Source of the DNA: Selenomonadaceae bacterium
Lineage (GTDB): Bacteria > Bacillota > Negativicutes > Selenomonadales > Selenomonadaceae
Reading direction: 5' to 3'
DNA length: 64,000 nt
Assembly (NCBI GenBank): GCA_017428215.1
Contig: JAFRRH010000064.1
Location: forward strand, 93,486 to 157,485
Positions 27,603-35,800 of the stretch are shown one piece after another; the first letter of the stretch is position 1, and every line of letters begins with the position of its first letter. A model generated the notes under the pieces. The model was not told the origin of the DNA, searched no databases, and saw nothing but the letters and a program-made list of their open reading frames with translations. A program made the translations under genes and the position numbers.

Positions 27603-27639
27603 AAAAATCCCCCGCAACATTCGCAGGGGAAATTTTTTA
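27601..27639. terminator. Bidirectional terminator between rlmN and the lactate permease
   Basis: TCCCCCGC and GCAGGGGA form a hairpin with an A-run on its left and a T-run on its right, serving both convergent genes. Confidence 0.75.
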
Positions 27640-27649
27640 TTAAAATTGT

Positions 27650-29176
27650 TTACAACATTGATTGCCCGAAATAAATCATAACACCGATAATCAAGATAAA
27701 CGGTAAGTAAACTTTAACGGCGAACTTCATAATTTGAGACTCGACGCCAAAGGCACCAACTGCCGCCGCACCGATTGCGATTGATTGCGGAGAAATAATT
27801 TTGCCGACGCAAGAACCCGCCGCATTTGCCGCCGCTATCCAAGATTGAGCAGTTTCACTAAGACCGATTGCGACAGCCGAGTCAACTTGCAATTTGCTGA
27901 GCAGAACACAGCTTGAAGTTGCCGAGCCAGTTATAAATGCACCGATTGAGCCGATAAGCGGCGAAATAAACGGATAAAAAGTACCCGTCGCCGCAACCGT
28001 CGTAGTCGCAATCGCCATAGTCATTCCGCTGTAGCCCATGATACGCGCAGTTGCTATGATTGTGATGATTGTTATAAATGTCGGGATCAAAGTTTTCACC
28101 GTGCGCGACAGGACGTTAATCATGTCGCCAACAGTGGCGTTGTTGACCAAGCCGGCGATTATTGCAGATACAAAAAGGATTGTCGGAGTTGTTATCCATT
28201 GGAAAGAGGTTGGCGCGGCGTCCGGTCCAGTATAAATCATAACTTTAGTAACTACGGTTTTCAGTACGTCGGCAATGGCAGGTATGGAGCATATAATCAA
28301 GAAAACAAAAATAAGCAAGAAGACCAGCCAAGCGCGTACTGCCTCGCCGAACGTGATAGAAAAGTTTTCGTTGTAGTCGTCAATTTCGTATTCGGGATCT
28401 TTTATCGGGAATTTTTTGGCATAAATAACCATAGAACCCATAGCACCAACGGCACCGGCTATACCCGCCAAAGAGGCTCCCAATATCGAGGCGGCTATAA
28501 AAGACGGAATAAAGAAACCAAAGCCGCCGATAATGCAAGCGGGAATCATAGCTTTAAGAGCTTTAAATCCTCCGAAAGCCAACATCATAATAAACGGCAT
28601 GAGTATTATCATTGGACCAAGCTGAATCGTGGTATATAAAGCGATTTGCAATGGATCAAAATTGGTGAGCTTGGCGAGTGTGGTTAACGGCAGACCAACA
28701 GAGCCGTATGAACTCATTGCGGCATTGGACAGCAAACAGACGATAACGGCGGATACAGGATTGACGCCAACAGTAACCAACATGCTTGCGCCGATAGCAA
28801 CCGCCGTGCCGAATCCCGACATACATTCGAGGAAGCTACCAAATCCCCATGCGATAATTAATATGAGCATTCGCTTATCTGTTGACACGGAGGACAGCAT
28901 ATCTTTAATTTTTTCCATGCCGCCAGTATGCACAGTTAAGTTATATGCAAATATCGCCGACACAATAACGCCGAGAATTGGCCATATCGCCATAAGTGCG
29001 CCTTCCAATGTGCCAGTCATTACGTCCGTAAGCGGCATATCAAAAAATTGCCACGCCACGAAAAACGAAATAACCAACGCTATGGGACACGCCTTCCACG
29101 CCGGCAATTTCAGAACGCTAAGCGCGACAATGAGCCACAGGATTGGTGATAAACCTTGAATAAACAATCTCCTCAA
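27650..29176 (-). CDS. lctP: L-lactate permease
   Basis: A 508-aa LctP/LutP-family transporter with about 12 or more hydrophobic segments. Characteristic stretches include FGSFLECMSGFGTAVAIGASML, SNAAMSSYGSVGLPLTTL and SPLIGSIGAFITGSATSSC. It imports lactate by proton symport. The start is uncertain: TTG 29176 opens the frame but lies close to the GGAAAGGG site, and TTG 29167 is also possible. No lactate dehydrogenase is adjacent. Together with ScpB it hints at lactate fermentation via methylmalonyl-CoA (inference). Confidence 0.88.
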   Translation of the reverse strand: MRRLFIQGLSPILWLIVALSVLKLPAWKACPIALVISFFVAWQFFDMPLTDVMTGTLEGALMAIWPILGVIVSAIFAYNLTVHTGGMEKIKDMLSSVSTDKRMLILIIAWGFGSFLECMSGFGTAVAIGASMLVTVGVNPVSAVIVCLLSNAAMSSYGSVGLPLTTLAKLTNFDPLQIALYTTIQLGPMIILMPFIMMLAFGGFKALKAMIPACIIGGFGFFIPSFIAASILGASLAGIAGAVGAMGSMVIYAKKFPIKDPEYEIDDYNENFSITFGEAVRAWLVFLLIFVFLIICSIPAIADVLKTVVTKVMIYTGPDAAPTSFQWITTPTILFVSAIIAGLVNNATVGDMINVLSRTVKTLIPTFITIITIIATARIMGYSGMTMAIATTTVAATGTFYPFISPLIGSIGAFITGSATSSCVLLSKLQVDSAVAIGLSETAQSWIAAANAAGSCVGKIISPQSIAIGAAAVGAFGVESQIMKFAVKVYLPFILIIGVMIYFGQSML

Positions 29177-29198
29177 CCCTTTCCAAACTTTTTAACCA

Positions 29199-30200
29199 CT
29201 AACTTATTTTTTGAATGACAATTTCTATTTGATATTCGCCGTCACTATGAACAAGTGGGTCGATTATTGTGTGCCCTTCGTCGCAAGTCTTAATATATTT
29301 GATGTCGTAACCTTCAAGGGCATTTTTTATTTCTTCAACAATATCAAGAGTATCGGGCGGTTCAGAGCGTCCGATTAAAAACATGTGCTTATGGTCGTTA
29401 TTCCAGCGCGAGGGCAGTTGTTTTCTTTTTTCGTAAAGGTCGCGGTGCGGAATGGCAAGCAAAAGATAACCGCCCTTTTTGACGACACGGAACCAATTTT
29501 TCAACGCAGTTTGCACGTCGTACATATGCTCCAGACAATGCGACGAATAAACAAAGTCAAAGCTCTCGTCATCTATTCCTGCAAGATATTGCGCGTCACC
29601 ATTCCGAAAATCCCAACCTGAACAGTCTGGAACAATTATATCGCCGCCATAGCCAACGTCTAGCCCCTCACCTTTGCAGTACTTGTCGAAAAAACCTTCG
29701 CGGACTCGTCTGTCGTGAGCTTTTGCAGTTTCACCGGCATATTCTCTATAAATTTCGGCAGGTGCTTTTTGGAAGGGAACTTCCGGTGGAAGCTTTGGTA
29801 GAATAAAAATTTCGTCAAGCGGACAGTGACATTTAAAGATTGGATCGGCAGTCACGGAAAAGTAGCTGTTGCCTCCGTCAAAAAATTGTTTCCACATTCC
29901 ATAAGTCATGGAAATTTTTTTGTGGTCGATTCCTAAATCAAGAAGTTGTTGCCTCAATTCAAAATCCGCACCGATGATATAAATCTTATCGAATTTAGTT
30001 TTATCGAGTTGAATGGAAGAAACTTCTTTCATCTTAACTTTTAAAAGATTTTGATTCAACCCGCAATGAAATTTATATAATTTTTGGTCGCTAAGCTCAA
30101 GGAATCCGGTAAGATCTACACCAGATTGAAGTTTGGCATTGCTAAGAATTTCAGTAAAAAACTTGTAGTACTTTGCTCTGGCAAAAACAATGCACCGCAA
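29199..30200 (-). CDS. SAM-dependent methyltransferase with unknown N-terminal domain
   Basis: A 333-aa protein. The C-terminal half is a class I methyltransferase: LDVGYGGDIIVPDCSGWDF (SAM-binding motif I region), SFDFVYSSHCLEHM (motif II with a typical LEH) and VVKKGGYLLLAIPH. The N-terminal 150 residues resemble no family I can name, though the layout recalls methyltransferases encoded in surface-glycan clusters. The TTG start at 30200 has GAGGAGG upstream. It follows rluD by one base. Confidence 0.68.
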   Translation of the reverse strand: MRCIVFARAKYYKFFTEILSNAKLQSGVDLTGFLELSDQKLYKFHCGLNQNLLKVKMKEVSSIQLDKTKFDKIYIIGADFELRQQLLDLGIDHKKISMTYGMWKQFFDGGNSYFSVTADPIFKCHCPLDEIFILPKLPPEVPFQKAPAEIYREYAGETAKAHDRRVREGFFDKYCKGEGLDVGYGGDIIVPDCSGWDFRNGDAQYLAGIDDESFDFVYSSHCLEHMYDVQTALKNWFRVVKKGGYLLLAIPHRDLYEKRKQLPSRWNNDHKHMFLIGRSEPPDTLDIVEEIKNALEGYDIKYIKTCDEGHTIIDPLVHSDGEYQIEIVIQKIS

Positions 30201-30201
30201 T

Positions 30202-31071
30202 TTATAATCCTCCTCGAAGTTTATATAAAATATTTTTCATATCATTGGGCAAGGGTGCAGTGAAATTCATTTGCTTCCCTGTCGTCGGGTGAATCAAATT
30301 CAATGTGTGCGAGTGAAGTGCTTGCCCCGTTATGTCGAAAGGATTTTTCCGCGCAGTATATTTTATATCGCCAAGTAGCGGGTGCCCGATTGCCGTCATG
30401 TGAATGCGGATTTGATGTGTCCTGCCCGTTTGAAGCTTGCACTCAACGTAAGTAAAATTTTTAAACCGCTCAAGGACTTTAAACTCTGTGACTGCAGGCT
30501 TGCCATTCGGGACAATCGCCATTTTTTTACGGTCAACTTTATCGCGCCCGATTGTCCCCGTGATAATTCCCGCGTTGTCAGTCAACACGCCGTGAACAAT
30601 CGCCAAATAAGTCCGCGTCGCAATTTTGTCCTTAATCTGCGCGGCTAAGCTCAAATGCGCGGTGTCAGTCTTCGCAACAACCATAACGCCGGAAGTATCC
30701 TTATCAAGGCGGTGAACAATGCCAGGACGCTTTACGCCGTTAATGCCCGATAAATCACTGCAGTGATACAACAGCGCATTTACTAAAGTTCCGTGCTTGA
30801 CGGTTTCGGCGGGGTGAACAGTCATTCCGCGAGCTTTGTTGATGACGATTAAGTCCGCGTCTTCGTAGAGAATATCCAGCGGCAAATTTTCGGGCAAATA
30901 TTCAACGTCAGCGGCGTCGACTTCCTTAATAGAAATTTCTTCGTCGCCATTAAGTTTGAAACTGGCTTTAACTTTTGCGCCGTCAACGGTTATCAGTCCG
31001 TCCGCGATTAATTTCTGAACATGCGAACGAGTTTTGCCAAGTTTTTCGCTAAGGTATAAGTCAAGCCTCAT
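30202..31071 (-). CDS. rluD: RluA-family pseudouridine synthase
   Basis: A 289-aa enzyme with an N-terminal S4 domain (MRLDLYLSEKLGKTRSHVQKLIADGL) and an RluA catalytic domain. The active-site Asp is in the motif RPGIVHRLDKDTSGVMVVAKT; QTGRTHQIRIH is also diagnostic. It isomerises uridines in 23S rRNA; RluD is the Bacillota convention for the copy next to lspA. Its start overlaps the lspA stop by 4 nt. Confidence 0.9.
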   Translation of the reverse strand: MRLDLYLSEKLGKTRSHVQKLIADGLITVDGAKVKASFKLNGDEEISIKEVDAADVEYLPENLPLDILYEDADLIVINKARGMTVHPAETVKHGTLVNALLYHCSDLSGINGVKRPGIVHRLDKDTSGVMVVAKTDTAHLSLAAQIKDKIATRTYLAIVHGVLTDNAGIITGTIGRDKVDRKKMAIVPNGKPAVTEFKVLERFKNFTYVECKLQTGRTHQIRIHMTAIGHPLLGDIKYTARKNPFDITGQALHSHTLNLIHPTTGKQMNFTAPLPNDMKNILYKLRGGL

Positions 31072-31589
31072 CGTTCAGTTTCCACCTTGCCCGCGTCAAG
31101 CCGAAAAATTATCGCGTAAATCATAAAGCCCATACCGACGACAATCGCAATATCTGCGACGTTGAAAACTGGCCAAATCCTAAAGTCAAAAAAATCTACA
31201 ACATAGCCCGTTTGCGCCCTGTCGATTAAATTTGCTACCGCGCCGCTCAAAATCGCCGTTGCTCCCACTCGGAGGAAAATATCAGATTTTTTTAGGAGCG
31301 GATAAAAATAAGCAGTCGCCGCAATCAGTACCGCGCCCGTGATTAACAAAAACATTCGCTGATTAGATAAAATCCCAAAAGCCGCGCCAGGATTTAAAAC
31401 GTAAGTCAAATGGAAAATGTCTTGAATAATCGGGATTGACTGCCCAGGCACCATTGAACGCATTACCAACGCTTTTGTAAATTGGTCGAGCACGACAATC
31501 CCAAAGAATAAAACTTTTTCCCAATGAACGAACGCTATCACAAACGCAAGCTCTATAATCAGCAGAATCTTTTTGAGGAAGTCAATCAC
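31068..31589 (-). CDS. lspA: Lipoprotein signal peptidase II
   Basis: A 173-aa membrane aspartyl protease that cleaves prolipoproteins. Four hydrophobic segments are visible, with catalytic Asp residues in GAVANLIDRAQTGYVVDF and FNVADIAIVVG. The start overlaps divIVA by 4 nt. Part of the conserved lspA-rluD pair. Confidence 0.93.
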   Translation of the reverse strand: MIDFLKKILLIIELAFVIAFVHWEKVLFFGIVVLDQFTKALVMRSMVPGQSIPIIQDIFHLTYVLNPGAAFGILSNQRMFLLITGAVLIAATAYFYPLLKKSDIFLRVGATAILSGAVANLIDRAQTGYVVDFFDFRIWPVFNVADIAIVVGMGFMIYAIIFRLDAGKVETER

Positions 31590-32320
31590 TTCGCCGCCTC
31601 CTTGTCGAGTTTCGGCTTAACGGGCTTATAAGTTTTAGTTTCGTCGTTGACAGCGGATTTTTCTGCGACAGGCTTTGTTGACACGTCTACGAGATTCATC
31701 TCTAATGTATTGTCAATGTCCTCTGACTTTTCTTCAGGCTTAGGGACTTCAACGGGCGGTTCTTTAATGGGTTTTTCAATGGGCTTTTCTGCAGGCTTAT
31801 TTTCGGGCAACGGATTTTTGTCAACCTCTTCAAAGCTCGGCAGGGTGCTGATAACATGGTTCGTTATTGCAAGCTCCGATTCAAGTATCGTGCGCATTTT
31901 CGCCAAAAAAGTATTGCGTTCGCGAATGAGCCTAGCATAATCCTCTAAAATCGCGTCGCGTTTCTTATTTGCGGCGTCAATGTGCTGTTTAGCTTCGAAA
32001 TGTGCCTGGTCACGAATTTGTTGACATTCGCGGGCGGCTTGTTCCTTAATATCGTCGGCACTTTTTTTGGCATTGGAAATAACTTCGTCCGCCGTGCGCT
32101 GAGCTACTATCAACGTATCGTTCATAGTTTTTTCCAGTCCGCGATATTGTTCAAGCTCCTTTTTACTTGTATACAGCTCATTTTTCAGCCGCTCGGTTTC
32201 GTTCAAGAGCTTTTCAAAGTCTACAACAACCTTGTCTAAAAAATCATCGACCTCGTTCTCGCTGTAGCCGCGAAAACTTTTCTTGAATTGATGATCGTGA
32301 ATATCCATTGGCGTAAGCAA
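31586..32320 (-). CDS. divIVA: DivIVA-domain cell-division protein
   Basis: A 244-aa coiled-coil protein starting MLTPMDIHDHQFKKSFRGYSENEVDDFLDKV, the DivIVA membrane-binding N-terminus. Long coiled coils cover residues 30-140, then a Pro/Glu/Lys-rich low-complexity tail with KPAEKPIEKPIKEPP. It recruits partners to curved membrane at poles and septum. TTG 32320 preceded by GGAGGTGG gives the family N-terminus; the ORF start 15 nt upstream includes that site. Confidence 0.9.
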   Translation of the reverse strand: MLTPMDIHDHQFKKSFRGYSENEVDDFLDKVVVDFEKLLNETERLKNELYTSKKELEQYRGLEKTMNDTLIVAQRTADEVISNAKKSADDIKEQAARECQQIRDQAHFEAKQHIDAANKKRDAILEDYARLIRERNTFLAKMRTILESELAITNHVISTLPSFEEVDKNPLPENKPAEKPIEKPIKEPPVEVPKPEEKSEDIDNTLEMNLVDVSTKPVAEKSAVNDETKTYKPVKPKLDKEAAK

Positions 32321-32338
32321 GTACACCACCTCCAAACT

Positions 32339-32788
32339 TTACTTGGGTTCGGGAAGTTCAAATTTCTTTTCGTACTTGAAATTGTGCCCGCCCTTAATCG
32401 GTTCTTGTTCTTGCCTTTTTTTGTCGCGTTCTTCCGCCAAATCTTCAGCCAAAAGCCACCCTGCCGCCTCCAACATTGCAACGGAAATTGACGGCGCGAC
32501 CAGTTGTCCGATAAACGGCAAAACCTTTGAAATTTCTTTGGTAATGACTTTTAACGGTTGTTTTTTTATCGTCGCGATTATCGCACTTGTTGCCATATTT
32601 TTAGCGACTGATTCTGTTATCGAGCCGCCGAATATCGACGCCAAAGCCATTGCCATTGTTGTCATTGTCACAGTATCAACGGCAATTCCGACGCCTGGCA
32701 CTGGTACCAAATTTCCTGCCGCCGCTGCCGCCGCATGTCCGTGAATTATTTTTTTACATTTATTTTTTTCCTCGTCCGTCATTGGCAA
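32339..32788 (-). CDS. DUF697-like small membrane-associated protein
   Basis: A 149-aa protein with hydrophobic helical stretches (HAAAAAAGNLVPVPGVGIAVDTVTMTTMAMALASIFG and LPFIGQLVAPSISVAMLEAAGWLL) separated by a basic region, resembling DUF697/EcsC-type membrane-associated proteins. The C-terminus is charged. TTG 32788 is preferred over the ATG 6 nt later because GGGGG is 8 nt upstream. It occupies the place between ylmH and divIVA where YggT is found in many Bacillota; similarity to YggT is not evident. Function unknown. Confidence 0.55.
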   Translation of the reverse strand: MPMTDEEKNKCKKIIHGHAAAAAAGNLVPVPGVGIAVDTVTMTTMAMALASIFGGSITESVAKNMATSAIIATIKKQPLKVITKEISKVLPFIGQLVAPSISVAMLEAAGWLLAEDLAEERDKKRQEQEPIKGGHNFKYEKKFELPEPK

Positions 32789-32801
32789 AACTATCGCCCC
32801 C

Positions 32802-33590
32802 TTAGAAAAATCTTTTTAGCAAAACTCCAATGCGACCTTTTTTAGTTTGTCCGCGAATTTCAGCAACTTCCAAACGTCCACGCCCGCGCAAACTTAGAAC
32901 ATCGCCTTCTTTAACCGACTGCGACGCATTTTTGACAGTCTGCCAGTTAAGCTTAATTTTTTCCGCTAAAATTTCTGTAGCCGCTCTGCTCCTAGACATG
33001 CCAAAGCCAGCCGCCGCTATCGAATCAGCACGCAACGAGGCAACAGTAGCTTTAATTTCCTTAACGCGCTCTTCCTTAGCAGAAATATTTTCCGGATCGT
33101 CAAGCGAAGTCTTAACCGAAGTTCCGCCGATTTGCGTCAAGTTCATTATAAAGTAATCGCTCATTTTTTTATCGACGAGAATTTTAGCGCAGTCCTTAGT
33201 TGCGATAATGTCGCCGATATATTCGCGGTCAACGCCTAAACTTAAAATGGAGCCTAAAACGTCACGATGACCTAAGCGGACAAATTCGCCATTCCACTCC
33301 GCCTTGATGACGGCAATTTCAAAATTCGGCGTGCCTTGAAAGTCTTCATGACAAAAGGCGGCGCGTTGACGTTCAGCCCCGCGATAGCCGCCGTAAAGAT
33401 CAACATTAAGCTCGCCAAAAGTTTTAGCGATGACACCAGCCATTTCCTGTTCAAACGGCGATAAAAAGCCCGTGAGTTTGCACTTGCGATTTTTAATCGT
33501 CTGCGCGGCGAAATCGACGAGTTTAACCGCTGTAGCCTCGCCCTCAGTGCCTTTGTAGTAGCGAATAATTTTTTCCTTAATGTCTTGCAA
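32802..33590 (-). CDS. ylmH: YlmH-family RNA-binding S4-domain protein
   Basis: A 262-aa protein with an N-terminal helical domain, a central domain (FEIAVIKAEWNGEFVRLGHRDVLGSILSLG) characteristic of YlmH, and a C-terminal S4 domain (SRAATEILAEKIKLNWQTVKNASQSVKEGDVLSLRGRG). YlmH relatives act on the ribosome or in division-linked RNA binding. It lies between sepF and the divIVA group, the normal Bacillota order. Confidence 0.88.
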   Translation of the reverse strand: MQDIKEKIIRYYKGTEGEATAVKLVDFAAQTIKNRKCKLTGFLSPFEQEMAGVIAKTFGELNVDLYGGYRGAERQRAAFCHEDFQGTPNFEIAVIKAEWNGEFVRLGHRDVLGSILSLGVDREYIGDIIATKDCAKILVDKKMSDYFIMNLTQIGGTSVKTSLDDPENISAKEERVKEIKATVASLRADSIAAAGFGMSRSRAATEILAEKIKLNWQTVKNASQSVKEGDVLSLRGRGRLEVAEIRGQTKKGRIGVLLKRFF

Positions 33591-33602
33591 AGTTCCGCCC
33601 TC

Positions 33603-34127
33603 TTAAATTCTACGAGTAAGCCACGAGAAATCTTTTTCCTGGCGCGGCTCTTCCCTGTTAGCAATGACCGTGACTGTTTTAGGCGTGCAAACGAAAACAT
33701 GTTGGCTGACTTGCTGAACGTCGCCGTCAATAGCGTAAGTCGTGCCCAATGCGAAATCGATAATGCGGCGCGCGTGTTCGGGGCTTGTGTTCTCCAAGTT
33801 AATGATAACTGGAACGTCCTCGCGCAGGCAATCGGCGATAACTTTTGCGTCGTCGTCGAAATTTTTCGGTCTTATCGTCGTTATTTTTGATTTTGCCATT
33901 GGTGCGGCAGTATTATTGTTTGTCATTAAATTCTCCCTCGCCGACATTGCTGAATTGAAATCAACCACTTTGTGCCCCGACATACTCGCGGGCGGCGGTT
34001 GTATTGGCGATTCAGTTTTTTCAGGCTGCTTACTAGACAGCTCATCTTGCGTACTCATTTCAACAACCTTCTTTTCATTTTCGTCTGACAGTCCGAGAGT
34101 TTTGCTCACTCTGTCCACAATTTCCAT
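33603..34127 (-). CDS. sepF: SepF cell-division protein
   Basis: A 174-aa FtsZ-binding protein. The N-terminal amphipathic membrane helix (MEIVDRVSKTLGLSDENE), a low-complexity Ser/Pro linker and the SepF core (TTIRPKNFDDDAKVIADCLREDVPVIINLEN, then RRIIDFALGTTYAIDGDVQQVSQHVFVCTP) are clear. ATG 34127 with GGAGAGGAG upstream is preferred; the longer frame overlaps yggS. It links FtsZ to the membrane during septation. Confidence 0.9.
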   Translation of the reverse strand: MEIVDRVSKTLGLSDENEKKVVEMSTQDELSSKQPEKTESPIQPPPASMSGHKVVDFNSAMSARENLMTNNNTAAPMAKSKITTIRPKNFDDDAKVIADCLREDVPVIINLENTSPEHARRIIDFALGTTYAIDGDVQQVSQHVFVCTPKTVTVIANREEPRQEKDFSWLTRRI

Positions 34128-34152
34128 TCGCTCAAACTCCTCTCCAAAAATT

Positions 34153-34806
34153 TTATGTATAAATTCTTTCTCCGAAAATAGCCGTGCCAACGCGAACGAC
34201 ATTTGCGCCCTCCTCGACGGCAATTTTATAATCGTGCGTCATTCCCATTGACAGGAAGTCAAAATTCTGCCGCGAAGTTTTCAGTTCATTAAAAAGTTTA
34301 CGCATTTGCCTAAACAACGGACGACATTCCTCCGCGTCGGGGAAATTCGGCGCAATCATCATCAGCCCACGCAGTCGAAGATTTTTTGCCGCGTCAACGA
34401 ATTTTATCAATGAATCTAAATCCTCAAGCAACACGCCTGATTTTTGAGGTTCACGAGCCGCGTTAACTTGAATTAACACGTTTTGAACTTTATCGATTGA
34501 CGCCGCCGCCTTGTCGATTGCCGCCGCTAAGTGTTCGCTGTCAACGGATTGAATTACGTCGAAAAGTTTAACTGCCGCCTTAGCTTTGTTGGTTTGCAAG
34601 TGTCCGATTAAATGGCGTGTAACTGCGCGGTCGAGCGTTTGGAATTTTTCTGCCGCCTCTTGTACGCGGTTTTCGCCAATGTCGGTTGCGCCTGCGTCGA
34701 TTGCCTCGCGCATGACTTCTACACCGTGATTTTTTGTCACTGCCACCAAAATTATTTTATCGTTGAGTTCGGACTTTATCGCCCGAAAATTTTCTGCTAC
34801 GCTCAA
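34153..34806 (-). CDS. yggS: YggS-family PLP homeostasis protein
   Basis: A 217-aa PLP-binding protein with an alanine-racemase-like barrel. The PLP lysine is in ILVAVTKNHG near residue 24, with GENRVQEAAEKF and the C-terminal SMGMTHDYKIAVEEGANVVRVGTAIFG block. It regulates pyridoxal phosphate and amino-acid pools and has no known catalytic activity. TTG 34806 is preceded by GGAGGTGAA. First gene of the sepF-ylmH-divIVA-lspA-rluD operon. Confidence 0.92.
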   Translation of the reverse strand: MSVAENFRAIKSELNDKIILVAVTKNHGVEVMREAIDAGATDIGENRVQEAAEKFQTLDRAVTRHLIGHLQTNKAKAAVKLFDVIQSVDSEHLAAAIDKAAASIDKVQNVLIQVNAAREPQKSGVLLEDLDSLIKFVDAAKNLRLRGLMMIAPNFPDAEECRPLFRQMRKLFNELKTSRQNFDFLSMGMTHDYKIAVEEGANVVRVGTAIFGERIYT

Positions 34807-34953
34807 ATATCGTTCACCTCCACATAAAATTTTTGCACGCGCTTATATTAAACCAGATAGCTTTTCGCGTCAATGAAATTATCTTGAATATTTTTTTTCA
34901 CTTCCTGTAGTTTGATTGACATGATAAAATATACAAACAGAGGAGGTTTTATT

Positions 34954-35781
34954 ATGGATAAGAGAATTTGCGAAATATGTCCGCACCACTGCCGCTTATC
35001 GGTCGGCGAGATCGGCAAATGTCGTGCACGAATTAACGACGGCGAAAAAATTACCGCCCTCAATTACGGCGAGATAACTTCTATTGCACTTGACCCGATT
35101 GAAAAAAAGCCGCTGTATAGATTTTTTCCTGGAAGTCGGATTTTGTCCGTCGGCAGTTATGGTTGCAATTTGAACTGCCCATTCTGCCAAAACTTTGAAA
35201 TTTCAATGGCGGATTCGACTTTCCCGACGAGGAAAATTTCGCCTGAACAACTCGCCGCGCTTGCCGCCGAATTAATTCCGCAAAAAAATATCGGCGTCGC
35301 CTTTACTTACAACGAGCCGTTTATCAGTTATGAATTTGTCCGAGACACTTCCGAAATTTTAAAATCACACGACTTGAAAAGTGTTTTGGTTACTAATGGG
35401 ACGGTTGCGCCCGCCGCGTTGAAAAAAATTCTGCCGCTGATTGACGCAATGAATATCGATTTAAAAGGTTTCAGTCAAGAAATTTATTCGATACTTGGCG
35501 GCGACTTTGAAACGGTTAGACGAACGATTACTCTTGCCGCGCAGGTTTGCCACGTCGAAGTTACAACTTTAATCGTGCCGACAATGAACGATTCGCCGGA
35601 AGATATGAACTCGGAGGCGGCGTGGCTTGCAAGCATTTCAAAAGATATTCCGCTCCATATCAGCAGATTTTTTCCGCGCTATAAAGTTACGAACTTGCCA
35701 CCGACGCCCATTAAAAAAATTTATGAGCTAGTCGAAGTTGCCAAACGGCATTTGAATTTTGTTTACGCTGGAAATTGCTAA
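34954..35781 (+). CDS. Radical SAM enzyme of the AmmeMemoRadiSam/PflA-like group
   Basis: A 275-aa radical SAM protein. It has an N-terminal Cys/His cluster (CEICPHHCRLSVGEIGKC), the PIEKKPLYRFFPGSRILSVGSYG segment of AmrS-type enzymes, the CxxxCxxC site in GCNLNCPFCQN, and a TYNEPF block. It resembles AmmeMemoRadiSam-system enzymes and pyruvate-formate-lyase activators, but the usual partner gene is not adjacent, so substrate and role are unknown. ATG 34954 with AGGAGG at 34941-34946. Confidence 0.75.
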   Translation: MDKRICEICPHHCRLSVGEIGKCRARINDGEKITALNYGEITSIALDPIEKKPLYRFFPGSRILSVGSYGCNLNCPFCQNFEISMADSTFPTRKISPEQLAALAAELIPQKNIGVAFTYNEPFISYEFVRDTSEILKSHDLKSVLVTNGTVAPAALKKILPLIDAMNIDLKGFSQEIYSILGGDFETVRRTITLAAQVCHVEVTTLIVPTMNDSPEDMNSEAAWLASISKDIPLHISRFFPRYKVTNLPPTPIKKIYELVEVAKRHLNFVYAGNC

Positions 35782-35800
35782 AAAGTTTGAGGGATTCATT